47,732 bases of DNA from Pseudomonas syringae (GCF_021606685.1 NZ_WKCB01000043.1:1-47732), one strand, 5' to 3'; numbered from the stretch's first letter, positions 17,019-25,922 are shown. Notes: a model not told the origin generated them from the sequence alone. A program made the numbers and translations.

Positions 17019-18416
17019 CTACTCTGTTTGGGCAGCCTGAAACGCAGCTTGAATGTCAGGCTCTTGCCGAATCATGCGCTTCATCTTCGCCTCAAACGCC
17101 CAGGTCAGGCTCACCGCCGCACAGGCCAGGCCCAGCGCCAGCCCCCACCACACACCGGTCGGCCCCCAGCCCAGGGTAAACGCCATCAACCACGCGGACG
17201 GCGCACCAATCAGCCAATAACAACCGAGCCCCACCAGAAACGTGGTCTTGGCGTCCTTGAGCCCACGGATACAGCCCATGGCGATAGTCTGCACGCCGTC
17301 GAACAGCTCGAACCAGGCCGCCACGGCCAACAGGCTCACGGCCAGGACGATCACGTCGTGGAATGCCGGGTCGTTATGGTCGAGGAACAATCCGATCAAC
17401 GGGTCGGAAAACAGCCACAGGATGACGGCAAACCCCAACATCACCGTTGCACCAAATCCAATCCCCACGCGCCCGGCCAGGCGCGCCTGCAACAGGTGCC
17501 CGGCGCCGTAATGCTGGCCGATGCGCATGGTCACCGCGTAGGACATTCCCGCCGGCACCATAAACGCCACTGACACGATCTGCAGCGCGATCTGATGCGC
17601 CGCCAATTGCGTACTGCCCAGCGTGCCCATGCACAGCGCCGCGAAGGCAAACAAGCCGACTTCGACCGCATAAGTGCCGCCAATCGGCAGGCCCAGGCGC
17701 CATAATTCGCGCAAGTACCGGGTGTCGAGACGCAGCAGGCCGGTACTCAGCGGGTAGGCGGCGTAGGCGCGGTTGAGGTGGATGTACCCCATCAACGCCA
17801 GCGCCATGCCATTGGCCACTATCGCCGTGACCAGGCCTATGCCCATCAGGCCGAGTTTCGGCAGGCCGAACATGCCTTCGATCAGCGCATGGTTGAGCAG
17901 GTAGTTAGCCACCGCGCCGCCGAGGCTGATCACCATCACTGGCTTGGCCTTGCCAATCGCGCTGGTGAAGCCGCGCAACGCCATGAAGCTCAGGAAGCCC
18001 GGCAACGCGAAGGGCAGCATCGTCAGAAATTGCCCTGCCGAGTGCACGTTGGCTGGGGTCTGGCCGAACATCAGCAACACCGGCTTGAGGTTCCACAACA
18101 GCAGCGCCGCCGCCAGGGCCATCAACCATGCCAGCCACAGCCCGGCTTGCGTCAGGCGCGTGGCACCTTTGATATCGCCTGCGCCCTGACGAATCGCAAC
18201 CAGGGTGCCCACGGCGGCGATCACACCGATGCAGAAGATCGACACAAACGAATAGCTCGCCGCGCCCAGCCCGCCGCCGGCCAGGGCCTGGGGGCTCAGG
18301 CGGGCCATCATGAGAGTGTCGGTCAGCACCATCAGCATGTGCGCCAACTGCGAGGCAATCAGCGGCCCTGACAGCCGCAGAATGGCCCAGAGTTCGGTAC
18401 GCGCCGGATGCTGCAT
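17019..18416 (-). CDS. MATE family efflux transporter
   Basis: The protein is about 465 residues with twelve predicted membrane segments in two repeats. MATE features include LIASQLAHMLMVLTDTLMMARL in the first helix (shared NorM pattern), AAVGTLVAIRQGAGD and VSVAFMVPAGMSYAVTMRIG. MATE pumps export cationic drugs or metabolites in exchange for H+ or Na+. The substrate is unknown. ATG at 18416 is chosen for GAGAG eight bases upstream. Two upstream codons (18422 and 18425) are alternatives. It is divergent from a LysR gene, which may control it. Confidence 0.9.
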   Translation of the reverse strand: MQHPARTELWAILRLSGPLIASQLAHMLMVLTDTLMMARLSPQALAGGGLGAASYSFVSIFCIGVIAAVGTLVAIRQGAGDIKGATRLTQAGLWLAWLMALAAALLLWNLKPVLLMFGQTPANVHSAGQFLTMLPFALPGFLSFMALRGFTSAIGKAKPVMVISLGGAVANYLLNHALIEGMFGLPKLGLMGIGLVTAIVANGMALALMGYIHLNRAYAAYPLSTGLLRLDTRYLRELWRLGLPIGGTYAVEVGLFAFAALCMGTLGSTQLAAHQIALQIVSVAFMVPAGMSYAVTMRIGQHYGAGHLLQARLAGRVGIGFGATVMLGFAVILWLFSDPLIGLFLDHNDPAFHDVIVLAVSLLAVAAWFELFDGVQTIAMGCIRGLKDAKTTFLVGLGCYWLIGAPSAWLMAFTLGWGPTGVWWGLALGLACAAVSLTWAFEAKMKRMIRQEPDIQAAFQAAQTE

Positions 18417-18506
18417 GATCATCACTCTCGAAATGTCTGAGGGTTGGGGGAGGGTTGATTCTCGGCGCTCTGCGCTGAATGCACAAAGGGATAAAAGCGA
18501 TTGCTT

Positions 18507-18525
18507 GCATGATTAAAACTCATGC
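18507..18525. promoter_or_regulatory. Candidate LysR operator
   Basis: GCATGA (18507-18512) and TCATGC (18520-18525) form a perfect dyad with 7 bases between, which contains the T-N11-A pattern of LysR sites. It is flanked by two direct copies of GCGATTGC (18497-18504 and 18524-18531). It lies in the 158-base gap between the MATE and LysR genes. Confidence 0.6.
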
Positions 18526-18574
18526 GATTGCGATTCTGGTAGGGTTTCAAAATTGCGCTGTCGGAGCTTTCCCA

Positions 18575-19495
18575 ATGTCCCGCCGTCTTCCACCGCTTTA
18601 TGCCCTGCGTGCCTTTGAAGCCGCCTCCCGGCATAACTCGTTTACCCGCGCGGCCGAAGAACTGTCGATCACCCAAAGTGCGGTGAGCCGACATATCCGC
18701 ACACTCGAAGAGCATTTCGCCTGCCGCCTGTTTCAGCGCAGCGGGCGCAACTTGCAGCTCACCGAAGCCGCACGGCTGCTGTTACCCGGCGTGCGCGAAG
18801 GGTTCGCCGCGCTGGAGCGCGCCTGCCATACCCTGAACGCCGAAGACGACATCTTGCGCATGAAAGCGCCGTCCACGTTGACCATGCGCTGGTTGTTGGC
18901 GCGGCTCAGCCGCTTCCGGCATTTGCAGCCGGGCAATGAGGTGCAACTGACCAGTGCCTGGATGAGCGTGGACGAAGTGGACTTCAACCAGGAGCCGTTC
19001 GACTGTGCAGTGCTGTTGAGCTACGGGCACTTTCCGGCGGATTGGGAGGCCAGCTACCTGTTCCCCGAGCTGTTGATACCGGTCGGCGCGCCGAACCTGT
19101 TGAGCGACGGCCCCTGGGACGTGAACCGTCTGGCCAGCGCCGAGTTGTTGCACCCCACGCCTGACCGCAGGGACTGGCGCAACTGGCTGGAGCGCATGGG
19201 GTTGTCCTCCCAGGTGTCGCTCAAGGGCGGGCAGGTGTTCGACACCCTCGAACTGGGCATGATCGCCGCCGCGCGCGGCTACGGTGTGTCCATGGGCGAC
19301 CTGCTGATGGTGGCCGAAGACGTGGCGCAGGGGCGGCTTAGCCTGCCGTGGCCTACCGCTGTCGCCAGCGGGGAAAGTTATTACCTGGTGTGGCCCAAGA
19401 CCCGCCCCGGCGGTGAGCGCCTGCGCCGCCTGGCGGACTTTCTTCAGAGCGAAGTGAAGGCCATGGTTTTGCCCGCGGTAGAGCACCTGGATTGA
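18575..19495 (+). CDS. LysR family transcriptional regulator (GcvA-like)
   Basis: The 306-residue protein has the N-terminal winged helix (LYALRAFEAASRHNSFTRAA, then EELSITQSAVSRHIRTLEEH) typical of the GcvA/AmpR branch, and a periplasmic-binding-like effector domain. ATG 18575 begins MSRRLPPLYALRAF with CGGAG upstream. The frame back to 18479 adds an unrelated leader. It is divergent from the MATE pump. A dyad in the gap between the two genes suggests joint control of pump and regulator (inference). The effector is unknown. Confidence 0.9.
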   Translation: MSRRLPPLYALRAFEAASRHNSFTRAAEELSITQSAVSRHIRTLEEHFACRLFQRSGRNLQLTEAARLLLPGVREGFAALERACHTLNAEDDILRMKAPSTLTMRWLLARLSRFRHLQPGNEVQLTSAWMSVDEVDFNQEPFDCAVLLSYGHFPADWEASYLFPELLIPVGAPNLLSDGPWDVNRLASAELLHPTPDRRDWRNWLERMGLSSQVSLKGGQVFDTLELGMIAAARGYGVSMGDLLMVAEDVAQGRLSLPWPTAVASGESYYLVWPKTRPGGERLRRLADFLQSEVKAMVLPAVEHLD

Positions 19496-19546
19496 AAGAA
19501 CCCAGGCCCGCAATGCAATCGTTTGCGTGATACCCCTGTAAGCCGC

Positions 19547-19573
19547 TCAAGTATTGCCTCGCGCCGCCGAAGT
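19547..19573 (+). promoter_or_regulatory. Candidate FliA (sigma-28) promoter of the chemoreceptor gene
   Basis: TCAAG (19547-19551), 14 bases, then GCCGAAGT (19566-19573) closely fits the Pseudomonas flagellar sigma pattern TCAAG-N14-GCCGATA. It lies 99 bases before the receptor ATG. Confidence 0.58.
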
Positions 19574-19672
19574 AGGTGTGTTGGAACCATCGTGCACCAA
19601 CGCTACCCACCAGATAATTTGCCGAGCAGCGCTATGAGATCAGGATGATCCTGGCCTCGGCCAGGAGCCCTC

Positions 19673-21649
19673 ATGTCTCAACCTCGCGCCCGGATTGCCT
19701 CCCAGTTAGGCCTCGCATTAGCCGTGATTCTGGCTGTCGCCATCGGCGGCAGTACCGTTTTCGCCTTGCGTTCCCTCGACTCCGCCAACCTCGACACCCG
19801 CGAGGAGCACCTGGCCAGCGAAGCACGTTTGCTCGCCGACCAACTCAATACGTTCCACAGCACGTTGCGCGAGAGTACGCAGCGCCTGACTGGATTGTTT
19901 GAAAAGCGCTTCAGCGCCGGTTTGAGTGTGCAGGCCGATCAACTGGTCACCGTGGCCGGGGTGCAGACGCCGAGCCTGCTGCTGGGCAGCGAAGTGCTCA
20001 ACAACAACTTCACCGAAGTTGACGAGTTCAAGCAGATGTCCGGCGGCGTGGCCACCGTGTTTGTGCGCAGCGGTGAGGACTTCATTCGCGTCAGTACGTC
20101 CCTGACCAAGCAGGACGGCAGCCGTGCCATTGGCACTGTGCTTGACCGCCAGGGCCCGGCCTACCAGCGTGTGCTCGGTGGCCAGGCGTATATCGGGCGC
20201 GCCGTTTTGTTCGATCGCTCCTACATGACCCAGTACAGCCCCGTTCGGGACAGCAGCGGCAAAGTGATTGCCGTGCTGTTCATCGGTTTTGACTACACCG
20301 ACGCGCAGGCCGCTCAGTTTGAAAACCTCAAGCGCTTCCGCATCGGCCAGACCGGCTCCCTGGCGTTGCTCGACGAGCAGAAACGCTGGCTGGTGGCGCC
20401 GGCCGGTGTGCAGGCGTTGGATCAGTCGGTTCCAGTGATGCTGGATCTGGCCAAGACCCCGGGCAAAGGCCACTTCTGGAGCGACAAGAACGAAGACTTC
20501 TACAGCGTTTCGGTGCCGTTCGACGGTGGCCCGTGGGCGGTGGTCGCGAGCATGCCGAAAGCCGAGATCCGCGCGGTTACCTGGTCGGTCGGTATTCGCC
20601 TGGTGATCGGCAGCGTGCTGGCGATGTTGCTGGCAGTCGGTGCCACAGTCTGGCTGCTGCGCAGCAAATTGCAGCCGCTGAGTGACTTGGTGCGCCAGGC
20701 CGAAGCCCTGGGTGCGGGTGACTTGAGCGCACGTCTGAATGTGTCCAGCCATGACGAGATCGGCCAACTGGCCCGCAGCTTCAACCAGATGGGGGAAGCG
20801 CTGTCGACCATGGTTTCGCACATCCGCAAGGCCGCCGGAGAGGTCAACAGTCGTGCCCAGGCGCTGTCCGGTTTGTCGGGTGGCGCCTATGAAGGCATGG
20901 AGCAGCAGTCCGGCGAGATCACCAGCATGGCCGGCGCGGTGGAAGAGTTCAGCGCCACCTCGTTGAACATCGCCGATAACATGGGCAGCACCGAGCGCCT
21001 GGCCCAGGAAAACGCCCAGCAAACCCGCATCGGCCGCAACTCGATGCAAGAAGCGTCGTCGTCGCTGGAGCATATTGCGGCAGCGCTGAACAGCACCGCC
21101 ACGGTGATCAACACCCTCGGCCAGCGCTCCCAGGAAATCGGCGGCATCGTCGGCGTGATTACGTCGATTGCCGAACAGACCAACCTGCTGGCGCTCAACG
21201 CCGCCATCGAAGCCGCCCGCGCCGGTGAGCAGGGCCGTGGTTTTGCCGTGGTGGCCGACGAGGTGCGTAACCTGGCGTCGCGTACCCGCGAGGCGACCGA
21301 TGAAATTTCCGGGATGATCCAGAGCATCCAGAAGGAAACCGGCAACGCGATCAGCACCATGGAGCACGGCAATGTGCTGATGCAGGAAGGCCTGTCGCGC
21401 AACGCCGATGTGGCGTCGGCCCTGGCGCGTATCGACGAGCAAAGCCGCTCGGCCGGTCAGCAATTCGCGGCGATCACCACCGCGACCCAGGAGCAGAGCA
21501 GCACCGCCACCTTGCTCAGCAGCAACCTGCAAAGCATCGCGCTGGCCAACAGTGAGCAGCGCGAAGTGGTGTCCAACCTGGCGATCACGGCCAAGGAACT
21601 GGAAACGCTGGCGGCAGGCTTGCGCCATGAGGTGGATCGCTTCCGCTGA
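19673..21649 (+). CDS. Methyl-accepting chemotaxis protein with Cache domain
   Basis: The 658-residue receptor has a first membrane helix at about residues 12-33. A periplasmic sensor of about 270 residues follows, of Cache 3/Cache 2 fusion type (GTVLDRQGPAYQRVLGGQAY, then YSPVRDSSGKVIAVLFIGFD). A second membrane helix lies near residues 305-328, then a HAMP segment and the signalling domain with the conserved hairpin tip EQTNLLALNAAIEAARAGEQ and GRGFAVVADEVRNLA. It signals ligand binding to CheA. AGGAG precedes the ATG. The chemical ligand cannot be read from sequence. Upstream lies a FliA-like promoter. Confidence 0.93.
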   Translation: MSQPRARIASQLGLALAVILAVAIGGSTVFALRSLDSANLDTREEHLASEARLLADQLNTFHSTLRESTQRLTGLFEKRFSAGLSVQADQLVTVAGVQTPSLLLGSEVLNNNFTEVDEFKQMSGGVATVFVRSGEDFIRVSTSLTKQDGSRAIGTVLDRQGPAYQRVLGGQAYIGRAVLFDRSYMTQYSPVRDSSGKVIAVLFIGFDYTDAQAAQFENLKRFRIGQTGSLALLDEQKRWLVAPAGVQALDQSVPVMLDLAKTPGKGHFWSDKNEDFYSVSVPFDGGPWAVVASMPKAEIRAVTWSVGIRLVIGSVLAMLLAVGATVWLLRSKLQPLSDLVRQAEALGAGDLSARLNVSSHDEIGQLARSFNQMGEALSTMVSHIRKAAGEVNSRAQALSGLSGGAYEGMEQQSGEITSMAGAVEEFSATSLNIADNMGSTERLAQENAQQTRIGRNSMQEASSSLEHIAAALNSTATVINTLGQRSQEIGGIVGVITSIAEQTNLLALNAAIEAARAGEQGRGFAVVADEVRNLASRTREATDEISGMIQSIQKETGNAISTMEHGNVLMQEGLSRNADVASALARIDEQSRSAGQQFAAITTATQEQSSTATLLSSNLQSIALANSEQREVVSNLAITAKELETLAAGLRHEVDRFR

Positions 21650-21677
21650 AAACCGGTCTTCCAGGCATAGCTGAGTC

Positions 21678-21786
21678 AATGTGGGAGGGAGGTTGCCCCC
21701 GATAGCGGTATATCAGTCAATTGATGGGTGACTGAGCCTCCGCCATCGAGGGCAAGTCGAATCGTCGCACCGGCCCTCCCACATTT
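21678..21786. repeat. REPIN, copy e (degenerate, with insertion)
   Basis: The left arm is altered (GTGGGAGGGAGGTTGCCCCC). The right arm is split by about 16 unrelated bases between GGCAAG and CCCTCCCACAT. It lies between the convergent chemoreceptor and comM genes and looks like a decaying copy. Confidence 0.82.
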
Positions 21787-21801
21787 GGACCTGCTTTAGG
21801 T

Positions 21802-23298
21802 TCAAGTTATTGCCGCTGGGCGGTATTGCAAGGCCTCCTTCAGGTGGTTGCGTGTGATGTTGTCCACCTGATCCAGGTCCGCCAGGGTGCGTGCCACCTT
21901 GAGCAGCCGGTGGGCCGCGCGCAGCGACAGCGTCAGCCTTTCGCAGGCAGTCTCCAGCCAGCCTTCATCGACTTTCGTCAGTTTGCAGTGCTGGCGTAGC
22001 CCCGGCAGGTCCAGAAAAGCATTCGCACAACCCTGACGTCGTAGCTGGCGCTCCCTGGCTTGGGCGACCTCTGCCGAGGCTTTGGCAGTGTTATCCCCAG
22101 CCGCTTGGGTCGGGTTCAACGCAGTGGTTTCGCGGGCTACGGTCAGGTGCAGGTCAATGCGGTCCAGCAACGGCCCGGATAGCTTGTTGCGATAGCGCTG
22201 GATCTGCTCCGGCGTACAACGACAACGCCCGCTGGGTTCGCCCAGGTAACCGCACGGGCAGGGGTTCATTGCCGCGACCAACTGAAAGCGCGCGGGGAAA
22301 CTCACACGGTCGCGCGCCCGGGCAATCACGATATGCCCTGACTCCAGTGGCTCACGCAGCACTTCGAGGACCTTGCGATCAAATTCCGGCAACTCATCCA
22401 GAAACAACACCCCATGATGGGCGAGGGTGATTTCCCCCGGCTGCGGTTTCGACCCGCCGCCCACCAGCGCCGGGCCTGATGCGGAATGGTGCGGCTGGCG
22501 AAACGGGCGGTGCGGCCAATGGCTTAACGGCGCCAGGCTGACCACGGACTGAATCGCCGCGACTTCAAGCGCTTCCTGCTCGCTCAGTGGCGGCAACAAC
22601 CCCGGCAGGCGGCTGGCGAGCAAGGTCTTGCCGGTGCCCGGTGGGCCGCTGAACAGCAGGTTATGCGCTCCGGCGGCGGCAATCAGCAACGCGCGCTTGG
22701 CGCCTGATTGCCCCTGCACTTCACTCAGGTCCGGGTACGGCTTGTTCAAGTACAGCAAACCGTCGGACTTGTAAGGCTCAATCGGCACTAGCCCGTTCAG
22801 GTGCGCCACCACTTGCAGCAAGTGATCCACCGCGATCACCTTCAATCCCGACGCCAGGCACGCTTCCTCGGCATTGGCCCTGGGCACTATCACCGTGCGC
22901 CCGGCCTTGCGCGCCGCCAGCGCGGCCGGCAACACGCCTTTCACCGCCCGCACTGCGCCGGACAGCGCCAGCTCGCCCAGGCACTCCACGTCGTCGAGCA
23001 TCAGCGCCGGCACCTGCACGCTCGCCGCCAGAATGCCCAGGGCAATCGCCAGGTCAAAACGCCCGCCGTCCTTGGGCAGGTCGGCGGGCGCGAGGTTGAG
23101 GGTGATGCGCCGTGAGGGGTATTGCAGGGCCGAGTTGAGAATGGCGCTGCGCACGCGGTCCTTGCTTTCCTTGACCGCGGTTTCGGGCAGGCCCACCAGC
23201 GTGAGGGACGGCAGACCATTGGCCATATGCACTTCAACGGTGACGGCAGGGGCTTCGACGCCAATTTGGGCGCGGCTGTGGACGATGGCGAGGGACAT
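21802..23298 (-). CDS. comM: YifB/ComM family Mg-chelatase-like AAA+ ATPase
   Basis: The 498-residue protein has an N-terminal Lon-like domain (MSLAIVHSRAQIGVEAPAVT). Walker A LLFSGPPGTGKTLLASRLPG lies near residues 215-234, and Walker B GVLFLDELPEF near 300. A zinc-like Cys cluster NPCPCGYLGEPSGRCRCTPEQ and a C-terminal chelatase-like region complete it. ComM acts as a hexameric helicase that speeds branch migration during natural transformation. A function here beyond the family role is unknown. AAGGA precedes the ATG. Downstream of ubiK on the same strand, with a REPIN between them. Confidence 0.94.
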   Translation of the reverse strand: MSLAIVHSRAQIGVEAPAVTVEVHMANGLPSLTLVGLPETAVKESKDRVRSAILNSALQYPSRRITLNLAPADLPKDGGRFDLAIALGILAASVQVPALMLDDVECLGELALSGAVRAVKGVLPAALAARKAGRTVIVPRANAEEACLASGLKVIAVDHLLQVVAHLNGLVPIEPYKSDGLLYLNKPYPDLSEVQGQSGAKRALLIAAAGAHNLLFSGPPGTGKTLLASRLPGLLPPLSEQEALEVAAIQSVVSLAPLSHWPHRPFRQPHHSASGPALVGGGSKPQPGEITLAHHGVLFLDELPEFDRKVLEVLREPLESGHIVIARARDRVSFPARFQLVAAMNPCPCGYLGEPSGRCRCTPEQIQRYRNKLSGPLLDRIDLHLTVARETTALNPTQAAGDNTAKASAEVAQARERQLRRQGCANAFLDLPGLRQHCKLTKVDEGWLETACERLTLSLRAAHRLLKVARTLADLDQVDNITRNHLKEALQYRPAAIT

Positions 23299-23412
23299 GC
23301 TCGTTCCTTGAGGGGGAGGGCCGCTTCCTGCGGTTTTTCAAGGGTAGACGAGGTGGGGAAGAGCGACGCGGGGGAGGTTTTACAGAACGTATCCGTGTGG
23401 CAATGCAAATCA

Positions 23413-23506
23413 TATGTGGGAGGGGGCTTGCTCCCGATGGCGGTGTGTCAGTCAATATTTTCTGTGACTGACACTCCCTCATCGGGGGCAAGCCCCCTCC
23501 CACATT
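23413..23506. repeat. REPIN, copy f
   Basis: An inverted REP pair lies between ubiK and comM, which are transcribed in the same direction. It is the only copy here not in a convergent gap. The left arm has GCTCCCGATGG, as in copy d. Confidence 0.93.
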
Positions 23507-23514
23507 GACCGCGT

Positions 23515-23775
23515 TTATTCAGCCGTAGGCGTCAACCGTGCTTCCAGCTCAGCGACCTTGGCCTCCAGGCTCTCCAGGCGCGCACGGGTGCGGGCCAGCA
23601 CGACCATCTGGCTATCGAACTCCTCGCGGCTCACCAGATCGAGTTTGCTGAAGCCACTCTGCAGCAGCGCCTTGAACTGGCTTTCGATTTCGTTGCGGGG
23701 CAGCGGGGTGTCGCCGCTGAACAGGCGAGAGGCGTGGCCGCTGAGGGCATCGAGGAGGTCTTTGGGCGCGAGCAT
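23515..23775 (-). CDS. ubiK: Ubiquinone biosynthesis accessory factor UbiK (BMFP family)
   Basis: The 86-residue protein begins MLAPKDLLDALSGHASRLFS. The C-terminal half is a coiled coil (LVSREEFDSQMVVLARTRAR, then LESLEAKVAELEARL). These are the features of UbiK/YqiC, which binds UbiJ and the lipid-soluble Ubi complex. An ATG nine bases upstream lacks ribosome-site spacing. It is divergent from glnK across a 421-base gap. Confidence 0.87.
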   Translation of the reverse strand: MLAPKDLLDALSGHASRLFSGDTPLPRNEIESQFKALLQSGFSKLDLVSREEFDSQMVVLARTRARLESLEAKVAELEARLTPTAE

Positions 23776-23846
23776 GGGAAACATTCCGGAAAAACTGTTG
23801 GCGGGCAGTGTATCACGCAGCGTCTATAGTCTTTTTCACGACCCGG

Positions 23847-23865
23847 TGCGCACGCTTTTCGCGCA
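23847..23865. promoter_or_regulatory. NtrC-type enhancer site 1
   Basis: GCAC-N7-GCGC (23850-23864), close to the NtrC core GCAC-N7-GTGC. It lies 33 bases upstream of site 2, on the same helical face, at about -142 from the predicted glnK start. Confidence 0.5.
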
Positions 23866-23880
23866 TTGAGCCGGGCAGTG

Positions 23881-23899
23881 GCGCACTGTTTTCGTGCGC
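23881..23899. promoter_or_regulatory. NtrC-type enhancer site 2
   Basis: GCGCAC-N7-GTGCGC is a perfect dyad with the NtrC core GCAC-N7-GTGC. It lies about 109 bases upstream of the predicted start, close to the -108 and -140 spacing of the classical glnA enhancer. Confidence 0.65.
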
Positions 23900-23972
23900 A
23901 TTGGCGCTGCCAACCCGCCCCACCGGTGGGCATAAGTGGGCAAAGGACTGATTTCAGTGATTTTTACGGAGC

Positions 23973-23988
23973 TGGCAAGGTTTCTGCT
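23973..23988 (+). promoter_or_regulatory. Sigma-54 promoter of glnK-amtB
   Basis: TGGCAAGGTTTCTGCT fits TGGCAC-N5-TTGC with the invariant GG (23974-23975) and GC (23986-23987) ten bases apart. Transcription would begin near 23999. Confidence 0.75.
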
Positions 23989-24196
23989 TAGACGATCATG
24001 ACCCATGCACTGATGCAGTCGCTGTGACGAATGCAGTGCGCCGACGGATCAGGGGTACAGGTTTCGTCACCAGTGGTTCGCGGGCGTCGCCAAGGCAACT
24101 GCCTGCGACGACGCGTTACAAAGCCAGGCACTGCGCTTAGACTTGAGACGGGTTTGTTTTCCTGGGGCAAGTCCACCAATTCGGGAGAGAGTTTTC

Positions 24197-24535
24197 ATGA
24201 AGCTAGTCACTGCCATCATCAAGCCGTTCAAGTTGGACGATGTACGCGAGTCGTTGTCCGAGATCGGCGTGCAGGGCATTACCGTTACTGAGGTCAAAGG
24301 CTTCGGTCGGCAGAAGGGTCACACCGAGCTGTATCGCGGCGCGGAATACGTGGTCGACTTCCTGCCTAAGGTGAAGATTGATGTCGCCATTGACGACAAG
24401 GATCTTGATCGGGTTATCGAGGCGATAACCAAGGCCGCCAACACCGGCAAGATCGGTGACGGCAAGATCTTCGTGGTCAATCTGGAACAGGCTATTCGCA
24501 TCCGTACCGGCGAAACCGATACCGACGCAATCTAA
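24197..24535 (+). CDS. glnK: Nitrogen regulatory protein P-II (GlnK)
   Basis: The 112-residue protein starts MKLVTAIIKPFKLDDVRESL. The T loop RQKGHTELYRGAEY carries the tyrosine that GlnD uridylylates (about residue 51), and GDGKIFV completes the ATP site. GlnK senses 2-oxoglutarate, ATP and ADP. It binds AmtB to close it when nitrogen is ample and relays nitrogen status to NtrB. The ATG is preceded by GGGAGAGAG. The frame open further upstream is not used. It is co-transcribed with amtB, 34 bases downstream, from the sigma-54 promoter. Confidence 0.96.
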   Translation: MKLVTAIIKPFKLDDVRESLSEIGVQGITVTEVKGFGRQKGHTELYRGAEYVVDFLPKVKIDVAIDDKDLDRVIEAITKAANTGKIGDGKIFVVNLEQAIRIRTGETDTDAI

Positions 24536-24569
24536 GCCGCCAAACCCCAACGCCCCAGGAGAAAACAAT

Positions 24570-25907
24570 ATGACTCTGCGTAAATTCGCAGGGCTCGGAG
24601 CCCTGTTGTCCATCGTAATGCCAAGCCTGGCCATGGCGGCAGACGAAGTGGCTGCTCCAGTCCTCAATTCCGGCGACACCGCATGGATGCTGACGGCCAC
24701 CGCACTGGTGCTGTTCATGACCATCCCTGGCCTGGCGCTGTTCTACGGCGGCATGGTCCGCTCCAAAAATATTCTGTCGGTGATGATGCAGTGCTTCGCC
24801 ATCACTGGCCTGATCAGCATTCTCTGGGTCGTCTACGGTTACAGCATCGCGTTCGATACCACCGGTATGGAACAGGGTGTGGTCAACTTCAACTCCTTCT
24901 TCGGCGGCATGGGCAAGGCGTTCCTGGCAGGTGTCACCCCGGCCAGCATCACTGGGCCTGCGGCGCTGTTCCCGGAAGCTGTGTTCATCACCTTCCAGAT
25001 GACCTTCGCTATCATCACCCCGGCGCTGATCGTCGGTGCGTTCGCTGAGCGTATGAAGTTCTCCGCGATGCTGATTTTCATGGGCATCTGGTTCACCCTG
25101 GTCTATGCACCGATCGCGCACATGGTCTGGAGCGGCAACGGCGGCCTGATGTGGGACTGGGGCGTGCTGGACTTCGCTGGCGGCACCGTGGTGCACATCA
25201 ACGCCGGTGTGGCTGGCCTGGTGGCGTGCATCGTGCTCGGCAAGCGCAAAGGCTTCCCGACTACCCCGATGGCACCTCATAACCTGGGTTACACCCTGGT
25301 GGGCGCGGCCATGCTGTGGATCGGCTGGTTCGGCTTCAACGCAGGTTCTGCGGCTGCCGCCAACGGCACCGCCGGCATGGCGATGCTGGTGACTCAGATC
25401 GCCACCGCCGCTGCGGCACTGGGCTGGATGTTCGCCGAGTGGATCACCCACGGTAAGCCAAGCGCACTGGGCATCGCCTCGGGTGTGGTTGCCGGCCTGG
25501 TTGCCGTTACCCCGGCCGCTGGCACCGTAGGCCCGATGGGCGCCTTGGTGATCGGCCTGGTGGCCGGTGTGGTCTGCTTCTTCTGCGCCACCAGCCTCAA
25601 GCGCAAGCTGGGCTACGACGACTCCCTGGACGCGTTCGGCGTGCACGGTATCGGCGGCATCGTTGGTGCGATCCTTACCGGTGTGTTCGCAGCCCCTGCT
25701 CTGGGCGGCTTCGGCACTGTGACCGACATTGCGGCCCAAGTCTGGATCCAGTGCAAAGGCGTCGGCTTCACCGTGATCTACACGGCTATCGTGACCTTCA
25801 TCATCCTCAAGGTGCTGGACATGGTCATGGGCCTGCGGGTTACCGAGGAAGAAGAGGCGGTCGGCCTCGACCTGGCACAACACAACGAACGCGGCTACAA
25901 CTTGTAA
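24570..25907 (+). CDS. amtB: Ammonium transporter
   Basis: The 445-residue protein has a cleavable signal peptide ending PSLAMA, then eleven membrane segments. Amt features include GLALFYGGMVRSKNILSVMM, the pore histidine in VVHINAGVAGLVA and the second in FGVHGIGGIVGAIL. It conducts ammonium across the inner membrane and is blocked by unmodified GlnK. AGGAG precedes the ATG at 24570. The frame from 24456 merely runs through the glnK end. It is followed by a strong terminator. Confidence 0.96.
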   Translation: MTLRKFAGLGALLSIVMPSLAMAADEVAAPVLNSGDTAWMLTATALVLFMTIPGLALFYGGMVRSKNILSVMMQCFAITGLISILWVVYGYSIAFDTTGMEQGVVNFNSFFGGMGKAFLAGVTPASITGPAALFPEAVFITFQMTFAIITPALIVGAFAERMKFSAMLIFMGIWFTLVYAPIAHMVWSGNGGLMWDWGVLDFAGGTVVHINAGVAGLVACIVLGKRKGFPTTPMAPHNLGYTLVGAAMLWIGWFGFNAGSAAAANGTAGMAMLVTQIATAAAALGWMFAEWITHGKPSALGIASGVVAGLVAVTPAAGTVGPMGALVIGLVAGVVCFFCATSLKRKLGYDDSLDAFGVHGIGGIVGAILTGVFAAPALGGFGTVTDIAAQVWIQCKGVGFTVIYTAIVTFIILKVLDMVMGLRVTEEEEAVGLDLAQHNERGYNL

Positions 25908-25922
25908 GTATGCGAAAAAAAG

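Larger units (their letters stand above)
23776..24196. other. ubiK-glnK divergent gap (421 bases)
   Basis: No gene is seen in this gap. It holds two NtrC-type dyads and a sigma-54 promoter (listed separately), then an untranslated leader of about 200 bases before glnK. No further hairpin with a T run was found. Confidence 0.6.

Noticed and set aside
19718..21679. 653-codon frame antisense to the chemoreceptor
   Set aside because: Same reason. The plus-strand receptor has all expected domains.
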